Below, piece after piece: positions 47,606-56,610 of a stretch of DNA of 64,000 nucleotides. This DNA comes from Hyparrhenia diplandra. Taxonomy: Eukaryota; Streptophyta; Magnoliopsida; Poales; Poaceae. The position numbers were made by a program, and so were the translations under genes. The notes below the pieces were generated by a model. That model did no database searches. It worked only from the letters and a program-made list of their open reading frames with translations, and had not been told where the DNA came from. The stretch is from NCBI GenBank assembly GCA_015847255.1, contig JADLZK010007840.1, forward strand, positions 558,001 through 622,000, read 5' to 3'. Positions within the stretch are counted from its first letter, which is position 1, and the number at the start of each line of letters is the position of its first letter.

Positions 47606-48620
47606 CTGGCACAATGCCACTTCACATTTCCATTACATACCGACACAACCAATTTTCAAGAATGGTTGGAAGGATGCCAGAAAAAATTCATCTACCTTAT
47701 TTTTCATAACCATCACGATGATGTCTGTGTATTGGAATGGGATGCGCTGAGGTAGAAAAGAGGAAAATCTCAAACATGAATTTCAAATTAAGGGAGAGAC
47801 TTGATCTGTTAGTTCTATCTCTTATGCTGGTGGACTCTCAAATGAGTAGAGACTCTGTGCACCTTAGCATGTAGACTCAAAATTATTCCGTTAATTGTGG
47901 CAATATGTTAGCTTCAAATGTTTTAGGCAAGCAGTTATCCATAGGCAACTCAGTTACCTCACTTCATGATATTGCAACTTGGAAGCATCAAACATCATTC
48001 TCAGTGTGCTTCAATTCTATTCTCTGTTCTTCTTTCTCAATTGATAGAGGTTTATGCATTTTTTTCTCAGTGAAAGATTAAGCCTTTAACCAACAACAAC
48101 TATGCCATGCATCTCCATTATGCAATATATATACTTCTTGTTGTAGTGCCAAAGTCTGTGGATACAGGAGCAGGAGCATGTTCTACAACAATAACCTCAG
48201 AGATTTCAGCACTCTAGCTTATAATCTTGAAACAATAACCATTGTTTACCTTAAAATGCCCAATCAGCTATGAGTTTGTAACTTATTAAGCGTTATGCGT
48301 TGTTCACGCAAAAGATTCTAGGATAGTATATTTTGGATTTCATTACAAGTACCACCAGCTCAAAAGTGATGCTTTGCACATCAACATGAACCTGCTGAAT
48401 TATTAGTGAATTTTCCACCATTTTTTATCACTGGTATAGAAAGGGATACCACTACTGGTTATATCAATATCGAAGCATAAATTATCGCCATCAGTTGTTC
48501 AAATCCGGCAGTGATAGCTCTTAGTCTCTATCGGTTGCTTTGAAACCACTCGTCATAATAAATTGTCAATGTCAGTTCATATTATAACTAGCACTGATAG
48601 TACGGACCCAACATTTTTTA
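47606..48620 (+). ncRNA. 21-PHAS-like unit, family D (weak miR2118 site 47732-47753)
   Basis: D leader intact and TATA box displaced. Core GGAATGGGATGCGCTGAGGT (13 of 20); it shares the 'gcgctgagg' change with the D unit at 14.3 kb, so the decay predates the duplication. The D tail and CACTA-like motifs follow to about 48,610. Confidence 0.42.
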
Positions 48621-48942
48621 TGTAATTGCAGAGCCATGTTGGTTACTGGAATCAAGAGCCATGTACTTTGTCGTCTTGGACCTTAGTTGTGAACCTGTAA
48701 TGACTTTATTACTTGATCTTTGTTTTTGTTTTACGTTTGAAATGATGACTCTCTCTTCAAAGAAGTTGAAGCTGGATTTTTCCAGTATCTTAAAAAGGAT
48801 CCCAGCTCAAGACCCTGCATATTCTGCAACTCAAGATAGGACATGGATGCGGCAATTGACAAGCTCTAACTGTGGCCTCTGACCTGCAGCCTCCATGCAC
48901 ACAAAGTAGAGATCTCAGCTCTGGAAGAACGTGCAGCACAGC
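48621..48942. other. Segment X, copy 3 (left part)
   Basis: Matches 12.24-12.62 and 15.07-15.24 kb ('ggatcccagctcaagaccct', 'cctctgacctgcagcctcca'). The short frame 48661-48882 is not kept in the paralogs. It is interrupted by two insertions before continuing at 50,092. Confidence 0.4.
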
Positions 48943-49053
48943 CTCTGCCTCAGATTTTTTTTTTTTAAGAAACTAGAAAGGCGGGGAGCCCCTACAGGAC
49001 TTTATTGAAATCATTAAAACAAGGTCTCAAAGGGCGAAACTCTGCCTCAGATT
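48943..49053 (-). mobile_element. 83-bp LINE tail insertion with 14-bp duplication
   Basis: CTCTGCCTCAGATT flanks the insert at 48943-48956 and 49040-49053. The insert begins with ten T residues and reads on the minus strand as '...ggggctccccgcctttctag' plus poly-A. It is the last ~70 bp of a LINE. Paralogous X copies lack it. Confidence 0.82.
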
Positions 49054-49128
49054 CGACAGCATGTTCTACACAAGGCACTTCCTATCTTTCTGGCACTTTC
49101 ATCATATCGTCCTTGCCCTCAGATCGGA

Positions 49129-50096
49129 CAAGCTGTTAGAAAATTAGGCATTTTCATGTTTAATTTAATCCATGTAAATGATACAAGCAAGATAAAGACG
49201 ATGCCATATATGTACTTGTCTAAACAGAACATATTCAACATCATCACAAATATTTGTTTAGAGCTAACCACCAAGGTATGACAAGTAATATTGTTCAAAT
49301 AAAATATGTCGATCATGCTGTTAATACTAACCAGAGCGACTGTGATTTTGACAATAAAATTAAGAAGTCGTTTAGCGAAGTCATACCCTGTGGCAGAGCC
49401 GGAAGCACCCGAGAACGACATGGTGCTTTGTTGGTGTAACCGTCCCGCTTGATGCCGTGCAGAAAAGGTTGCAGTACCGATTCCTGCTATCTCCGCCTAG
49501 CACCAAGAACACCAGGAAGAAGAAGTAGCGAGTAGTCGTGCCGCGCTGTGACACTCCCCAAAAACGTGATCGCCGATCTCCACCCGAGCAGATGAACTCG
49601 ATCAATGAACAGCCGCGTTTTGGAGGCCTACTCTTCCCGTACTTGTCAGCGCGCAAGAATAGGAACGAGGATGCCATCGGACAGCAAGAACTTTTGGTTG
49701 TTTTGTGAGAAGAAGCTATTTGACCAGATGAGCAAGTTGTATATATATACTCTACGTACGCTCGAGACAACTCAGGGACATGAGCAGGCAGACGCTCTGG
49801 GCGTAACGCTAGTGGATCAAAACTCCCGTATTCACTTTGTCAAATATTTAATGGAGATGAAAGAAATTTCCGTAACTCTTCCAATCAATATTTCTCATTA
49901 GCAAAGTGGAAGACGGTACAGTTATTGATTGCTAGCTTGCTTCTCGTTGCCTGACTTTCTGCCTTCCTTGCCTTGCTCACGGCCAGGCCATGCGCCGGAG
50001 GCATGTGATAAATGATTATTATTTAATATAAATCATAGAGTTTATTATTTATTGAATATATTATATGGATTTAATCCAGAATATATCAACACAAGC
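49129..50096. mobile_element. Solo LTR (958 bp, Copia-like) with perfect 5-bp duplication
   Basis: The body 49134-50091 starts TGTTAGAAAATTAGGC and ends ATATATCAACA. CAAGC flanks it at 49129-49133 and 50092-50096. The empty site is at 15,317-15,323 ('cagacaagcggcgggcgg'). Short frames on both strands are LTR sequence. Confidence 0.85.
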
Positions 50097-50500
50097 GACG
50101 GGCGGGCTGCTCACCGTAGACTAGGCGCAGCTCGGCATGCCTCAACGAAGTCTTGCTCCCGCTCCCTCAGGCGCTGTTGTCCTCTGGTTACGAGATTAGG
50201 AGCCAGAAGAAGTAATAGAAAGCAGGCAGAAGTACTGCCCTTGGCTAACACCGATCGTTCCGACACCTCCAAATCCTAGTAGTGCGTTGAACCGAAACGA
50301 AACAATTAAGAAGAAAGTTGAACAACTACGTGCCATGATTTTTGTTCCTATACAACATCTGCTGCATGATACAAGTGACACGCACTGCAGTGAAAGAGAG
50401 CTTATCATATATATAAGATCCATCTACACTGCCACAACACAAGGATTGAATGCCTTATATAGATTGATTGGAGGGTAGTGTAATAGTGACGAGGTCGTCT
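50097..50500. other. Segment X, copy 3 (right part)
   Basis: Continues from the solo LTR and matches 15.33-15.72 kb. Bases 50256-50276 on the minus strand encode GFGGVGT, so the P-loop-like Lys seen in the other copies is changed to Thr here. Confidence 0.4.
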
Positions 50501-51112
50501 GTTTGGATAAAATTCTACTTGATATTTGCACCATTCTAGTATACACGCAACCATCTTGTTTCAACCCATTTTTATTCGGGATCTCAACCATTTCGTCACT
50601 GGATCAAAATGCACTGATGACAGCTTTACTGTGCCACCCATAAATGAACTGCTAGCGAGTGCTTGATTTTTTTTTTTTGTTACTATACAACAGGGATGAA
50701 GCATCCATGACAAACTAAGTGCCCAAAGACCCTTGCTGTCAACGCTAGCGCTTGGACACGTGGCAATTTGGAGGCCAAGATTAGAAATCTCAAGTACCTC
50801 TTTGTTAAACTAAAGGAATCAGTATATATATATTCGAATAACAATAATTATTAAACTTGAACTAATTATTTATATCGAAAAAAAAAACGTGAGAAGGAAA
50901 TATTAGTACATTCTATCACTGAAAGGATATGCACCGCATTAAGATTAACAAAATTGATATTATGTGAACAATTTACTGACAACTGAAAGTAGCAATACTA
51001 CCGAATTTCCTACTCTTATCCAGAAAAACATAAATGCATGCGGAGCAATGTTAGAAACTTAGTTGTGCAACACTTATTTGTAGAACAAACGTCAGCTATC
51101 GCCCATCCAACA
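50501..51112. promoter_or_regulatory. Upstream region of family E, second copy
   Basis: Nearly identical to 15.72-16.31 kb, including the poly-T run (50,669-50,679), 'caacgctagcgcttggacac' and GTAGAACAAACGTCAGC just before the TATA box. No coding frame. Confidence 0.45.
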
Positions 51113-52320
51113 TATAAAGGAGCTCCACCATTGGCACGCTCCCACTCCATAAACATTTTGTCCTTTTTGCATTTCCTTTTCATTATGCCCACACAATGAC
51201 ACAGCCAAAATTTGTGTAATTATTAAACGTCGATGAGTTCCAGTTATATATTGGGATGGGATGCACTAGGATCGAAATTAGAGTCTCAAAAATAAGGCCA
51301 GTATTTTTAACAGACTTGACCTCGTTTTTCTTGAACCTGCCGTCTTAACGAAATACATATGTGCTTGTTCGCGGAAAACAAATCGTTGCTTGTGAACCTA
51401 TTACCCTTCTTCACGAAGCTGATCGGCCCGCAATTTGAAGCGAAGAAGCTCCAAATGCACGCCGCAGTGTTGCCAATGTTACTAGTCTGCTCGGTCTGCT
51501 CCAGGCACCCTGCTAGCCTACCAAGCATCACACCTAGGGCTGCTTGCCGAAGGTGGCTATGAGCCCACCTGCGCTAGCCCAGGCCGAGGAAGAAGAAGAC
51601 GGCGAAGGGAACTGTTCCGTGTTCGACAACACGAGAATCAGCTCTGTGTGTATGAAGTAGTTAAGGTCTCAGCTGTTCCCACCAGTGGATTACCTGGTGA
51701 TTAGCGCTACACATGAGTTGCCTGATGCCATAATCTGATAATCATGATGTAGGAGCTTTGGGCTGGTCAGATATAAGTACCAAGTATAACGACCTGTAAA
51801 GAGGACCGTACAGATCTGGAATCAAAGCCTATCGGTGACCTGGATCTTGTCATGCAGTTGGAGATGGAGATGGCAGGACAACACAGTTAGAGGGCATCAA
51901 CAAGACAGATGCATACGAAATGTGAGCCCCTTGTAGCCCCATAGAAATGTGGAATCATGTCAAGTTTTTTCATTTATTTGTGGTGTATGATCAACCATAG
52001 ATAGTTTATAGAGAAATCATGTCAAAATGTTTTTAAATTTTTTTGAATTTAATTTGAATTTGAGCCGAAATTTCTGGAATTTCCCTTTTCTCATTGGGTT
52101 CGAATTTTTTTCCGGAATTGAAAACACCGCCGGGATGGCTTGATCTCAACTTGGCTCCCAAGCCACCGGCCCACTTATCTTCAGTTGGTGGGGAGTGGAC
52201 CAGAAGGCACAGATGCAAGCAGGCGACCGCTCGCACTCAGGCACAAGGGCACGGAGTCGGGGAGTCACGGACGCCGCGGAACTGCAGAAACTGGATTGAC
52301 TCCAAAGTAGATTACTGACA
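51113..52320 (+). ncRNA. 21-PHAS-like unit, family E (miR2118 site 51251-51272)
   Basis: TATAAA at 51113-51118, site 138 bp downstream, core GGGATGGGATGCACTAGGAT (14 of 20). The body matches 16.5-17.3 kb. An inserted AT-rich stretch ('gtggaatcatgtcaagtttt' to about 52,120) separates it from its usual tail ('ggatggcttgatctcaactt'). Confidence 0.57.
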
Positions 52321-52444
52321 TATGAAAGTAGATTACTAGCATTATTTTCTACTCTTCTCTAGAAAACATAAATGTGAAAGCACTCTTAGAAACTTTATTG
52401 TTGACAAATGCACATACCTAACTACACCTATCACCCAGGCAGCA

Positions 52445-52859
52445 TATAAAGAAGCTCCATCCTTGGCATGCTTCAACTCCATAAACTTTTGCTCGTTATC
52501 ACCTTTCCTTTGCATATGATGACGCAATCGAGAGAGGGCTTAGCAATTTCTGGCTATGTATGGGGATGATTTCCAGTTATGTACGGGGATAGGACGTACT
52601 GGGATAGAAGTGAGGGATCAAACAAACCAACGAAGGATTTGTAACAGACACGATCTCGTCTATGTCAAACAAGCTGCTCATCCTAATGAGGCTAGTCGCC
52701 CAGCGATTTGCATTGACTGCGCAGTCTTGCCATATTCAACGAGGTTGTGAACTTCAATCAGGAAGGTCGCAGGAGAGATGGTGATGTCAAAGCAGGAAAA
52801 GATGGCGGCGTTGTTTCTCAACCTGTCCTGTATAGAAATCCTGTTGAACATAAAAACCC
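52445..52859 (+). ncRNA. 21-PHAS-like unit, family F (weak site 52584-52605)
   Basis: TATAAA at 52445-52450, site 139 bp downstream, core GGGATAGGACGTACTGGGAT (13 of 20). It is the sister of the unit at 18.4 kb and shares its 'ataggacgt' change. It runs directly into the LINE endonuclease fragment at about 52,860, uninterrupted in this copy. Confidence 0.5.
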
Positions 52860-53297
52860 GGGGACAGACTATTCAGATATGCTTATGTGCAACGAGGCCA
52901 TCAGTGCTTTAGGCTTGATTGAGGTTCCTCTCAAAGGCCAACAATTTACTTGGATCAACAAGCAACTTCCGCTGTTCTTAGACAGACTTGATTGTTTTTT
53001 ACAGCTCCTAGCTGCACAATCGCTTATCCTAAAAGCTAATGTTTTTACCTTGACAATGGAGACTCCAGACCATGTCCCATGCCTTGTTGGTATCTCCACA
53101 GCGATTCCAAAGGTACACATTTTTAGATTCGGAAACTACTGGTTACAGCATGAGGATTTCATGAATCAATTATGTTCAGTTAGAGTTGTTCTCTCCTTTC
53201 CAGGTCACTGATCCAGCAAATAATATTTTAGCCAGATTTAAGAACTTAAGAAGAGTTCTCAAGAATACTTTATTTCATAATGATAAGTTCTAGTAGG
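52860..53297 (+). pseudogene. LINE endonuclease fragment embedded in a PHAS-like unit (reference copy)
   Basis: A 154-aa frame (52747-53211) crosses from the F body into a LINE endonuclease: NEAISALGLIEVPLKGQQFT, WINKQLPLFLDRLD, then PDHVPCLVGISTAIPK and HIFRFGNYWLQHEDFM. This is the C-terminal third of the domain, with PDH where active enzymes have SDH. The fragment is present in three array copies, so it was captured before the array expanded. It is related to, but older than, the 8.25-kb LINE inserted in copy 1. Confidence 0.72.
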
Positions 53298-53303
53298 GGA
53301 TAA

Positions 53304-53336
53304 AACCTAAACCCTAAACCCTAAACCCTAAACCCC
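53304..53336. repeat. Interstitial telomere-type repeat (CCCTAAA)n
   Basis: About four heptamers of the plant telomere motif (AACCCTA permutations) lie between 'gataaaacc' and 'cccctcatg'. Paralogs at 27,540 and 42,970 have only 'ataaaacccacatg' or 'gtaaccccctcat', so the run arose in this copy. Confidence 0.85.
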
Positions 53337-53647
53337 TCATGTTTTACTTCAAAAAAAACTCCATAGTGGATTTGGTTGCGCAAATTATTATCTCTCCTCC
53401 AGTGCCACTCCGCTATATGTCTCTATCTCTTCACAGCAGCTATTGTGCGTGGGTTTTAGACAAAGGATAAAAGGGCCAGGAAAAGTTGGGGCCTATATTT
53501 TTTTAAGCATGGTGGGACAAATTTTGTTTTCTTTCCCTGAGCTTTCACCATATGGTACTCTTTTCTAAAATAATAATTCTTCCATTCCAAAATAAATGTA
53601 TTGTAGAACAAATGTTGGTAGCTGCCTATCACACATCCAACCTAAAT

Positions 53648-53800
53648 AAGAAGCTCCAACCTGCCATGTTGCATGCCACGGTCTCCACTATAAACATTTC
53701 CAACTTACTACCTGTTTTCCTTTGCATACTGACACAAATTAACAATTCAAGGGAGATGGTTTGATAATCCTGAGCAAGTCGTCTAGTTAATAACATTTAT
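53648..53800 (+). ncRNA. Family G unit with the miR2118 site deleted
   Basis: The upstream box is intact (GTAGAACAAATGTTGGTAGC near 53,605), but TATAAG has become TAAATAAG. At 53,805-53,815 'gaggtccgggtatttctgat' replaces about 70 bp that hold the site in the G unit at 43.4 kb. Both the TATA box and the site are lost. Confidence 0.5.
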
Positions 53801-54470
53801 GAGGTCCGGGTATTTCTGATGGACATGGTCTCGTTGATCACAACCACTAACCAGAGTCCCATCAGCTTGAGGAACTTGAGCCGGCTGTGATTTTGAGGGA
53901 CAAAGCTGGGGTGGATTGGAGGAATGAGAGAAAACTAGATTCGTCAACATGTTCCAAACAGGTGAAGAAAGGAACCATAGAGATAGAGACGATGAGCCAA
54001 CAAGTCTGAATTGTGTATTGATCTCAAGTCTTTTTATTATTGTTCGTAGGCCAACTAATAGGGTCATGCAACAACAGCATAGCAGATAAGCCTGCTGACC
54101 AAATAACCTGTTAACAGCGACATTTCTACTTATTGCAGGTAGGGATCACCTTTTTTATTCATGTAAACTACTCAATCCCGTGGTACTACCAGTTTGTAAA
54201 ACTGTGAATCAACTATAAATGTGAATATGTGTCAGTATATGTAAATATCCTATATCTGTGCCAATTCTCTTTTTTTATCCGTCAACACACATGCCACTGC
54301 ACGGGATCTCAAAATCCATAAGCATTAGAAGTTCTTGATTAGTTTGATCCAACAGAAAAATACATCAGTCTGTTAGTGTTATTGATACAGGGAAAAAAAA
54401 TCGTTGTTGCCAAAACAAAAATATATATTTCGTAGGTCATGCAAACATGTACATATTTATGGCTGCAACA
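53801..54470. other. G tail and family A upstream region
   Basis: Contains the conserved block near 53,850 ('gtcccatcagcttgaggaac') and A upstream motifs shared with 27.6-28.0 and 43.6-43.9 kb ('cacacatgccactgcacggg', 'gatccaacagaaaaatacat'). No coding frame. Confidence 0.4.
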
Positions 54471-55330
54471 TATATAAGCAGCTCCATCCTTGCTACACTA
54501 CTAGCAATACGCCTTTGCAAAAATGTAGCTCGTGCATTATAAGCAGCTCCATCCTTGGCTGAAAGCGCCGAAAATTCTCATCTTCCTAATTCATAACCAT
54601 CACTGACAGTCCCTGCGTATCGGAATGGGATGCACCGGGATAGAAAAGAGGAGTCGCAATCAAGAATTTTCAAATTAAGAGATTCTGACCGCCTGTTCAA
54701 GAGCTTGAGATCCAGGACCTGACGAGTGCTGTGCCAATTGCATAAGAAGAACACGTGTGTGCGAGTGCTGGTCGGCCATGCTAGCGTGTGGGTAGAGGCT
54801 CACACACATGAGCTTCCGAGCGGTGGGAAGTATCTTCGTCACCAGCTGCCCAACCTCACGAGTCTGATCGGCCACCGATTTGCATTGCAGTGGAACCCAG
54901 CATGCTTTGGGACTCCTCTTTTCATGAGGGCCTGAAACAACCAAGGAAATGTGTCAACAAAGTTTTGTGTGTTGCTTCCTTAACGCTGATATTGAAATCT
55001 CACCACATGCTTGGGACTCCTCTTTTCTATCAACTCTATGAAATGGTCAAACAAATAAATCATAGCACTGATTCTCCACATGCATGCTTCCAAGGCTTGG
55101 TCTCATCATATTCTGTGGATTTGAAATTGCAAGTCACGAGAAGCAAGTCATGCCTTGCCGTGGTGCCAAGCTGCGTAACCTGCCTCCACCCATGCCCTGA
55201 GAGCTCATGCCCGCTGCAGTTGGAGGAAGAACAAACACGAGAAGCAGCAATGGACCGATTGGAGCATGTAGATATGATAGAGGCATGGCCATACAGAAAC
55301 GATAGATTAATTAATTAATTTAGAAATTTT
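54471..55330 (+). ncRNA. 21-PHAS-like unit, family A (miR2118 site 54620-54641), uninterrupted
   Basis: TATATAAG at 54471-54478, a second 'cattataagcagctcc' near 54,535, and the site 149 bp after the first TATA. Core GGAATGGGATGCACCGGGAT, 17 of 20, joint best in the window. The conserved block 'ctgcccaacctcacgagtct' starts at 54,846. It is the intact version of the unit split by a LINE at 28.5 kb. A 142-aa frame (54890-55318) lies in the tail but is broken in the paralogs. Confidence 0.68.
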
Positions 55331-55828
55331 AATAAATATTAATTTACTTTACTAAGATGTATTCATAATTCTTGAGAGGACGACCAGACCAAAATTCCAG
55401 AGATCATTATAATGACAATGGGATTTATTCTCTATTCTGCATAAAGTTTACTCACACGTCATTACGGAAAATAGTAACCACCTATACTTGCAGATGAGTG
55501 TACTGTATACGTTACATATAACATTATCGATCCTCAATGGTTTGCGTTACATAATTGTCAATTAGGCTAAGAATGAGTGTGACACACACCCTGTATTCTG
55601 TGTGATATAACTGCGCCCACGTGTCCTGTGAGTTCTGTAATACACCCTATGTCTATGTATAGGTGCAGGTTATATAGTGACCATTGTAGCAACGTACTCA
55701 ACGTAGTCTCGGTAGCTCACACATGTGTATATCAATATGCAACATGCTCTCAGTGTCCAACATGTATGGAGGACAGGTGAATAATCAATGAGAGCGTAAA
55801 ATCTCTTTTTGCTTATCATTACACCCTG

Positions 55829-56610
55829 TATATATATAGCTAGCTGCTCACACCTTGAACGGGCTATGGTCTGAAATCACTTGCTTTTCCTGGTTCAACA
55901 CAGACAGTAATATCCAAAATAACGAGGAGGTGTTGATGAGCACAACAATATAACATGGCAATGGGAATTAAGTGCTGTCCCGGCCATGAAAGGATTCTAA
56001 CTTGTGGGGTTGGGATGCTTCGGGAGCTTTAGGTCCAGCATGTGACTGTCACATAGAGCCAAAATGCATCCTTATATATATATATATATTGTTGTAAATG
56101 TGTAAAATACTTAATTGTACTAAATGGGTTAAAGTAGACTTATATTGTAATTAGCAGTAGAGGGTTTTAGGCGGAGCTAGGTCTGTAGCTCTTTTTTAAC
56201 CCGGCCTCTTTATAAAAGGAAGAGGGCTTCTGATCTAAACCAAGAGGAAAGAGAGACAACCCAACTACATAGTGATAGGCTCACAGGTGGTGCTGCAGAT
56301 TTAGCCCACGCCCAGGGCTGCCGATGTCGTGGTTTCGGGAAGGAGCACCCATAAGCATGTCCTGGGGACGTAGACATCGACTGAACCTTATTATCAAATT
56401 TTGAGTCTCTTTTTATGTAATCTTCTATGAGCATTGCTTTGGTAGATCCCTACAATCGCTTCAGTGTTAGGCACCAGTGTCCCAAAAATCGAAATCAAAG
56501 TTGTATTATTGTTTTCAGGATCATAGGAATCATCGAGGAGAGCGATCAAAGCCCATGGTTGTTCAACGGTACAGTTTGAGGTGGGATCTTGGAGTGGTCA
56601 AGCTGCATAG
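55829..56610 (+). ncRNA. 21-PHAS-like unit, family B (miR2118 site 56005-56026), cut by a Copia LTR
   Basis: TATATATATAG at 55829-55839, site 176 bp downstream, core GGGTTGGGATGCTTCGGGAG (15 of 20). The tail matches 30.8-31.35 kb up to 'gtcaagctgcatag' and then stops at 56,610, where the Copia 5' LTR begins. Everything after this point in array copy 4 lies beyond the retrotransposon, if it survives. Confidence 0.64.

Noticed and set aside
49381..49901. Minus-strand 129-aa and plus-strand 98-aa frames
   Set aside because: Both lie wholly inside a solo LTR with a perfect 5-bp target duplication.
305..56026. The repeated 'gggatgggatgc' motif as a transcription-factor or satellite repeat
   Set aside because: It occurs once per module, at a fixed distance from the TATA box, on one strand, in 26 diverged contexts, and aligns over 22 nt with the miR2118 complement. 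A satellite would not keep this spacing.
185..56610. Naming a specific known lncRNA (for example the rice PMS1T locus)
   Set aside because: The architecture is of that class, but I cannot match the sequence to a named locus from memory, so no symbol is given.
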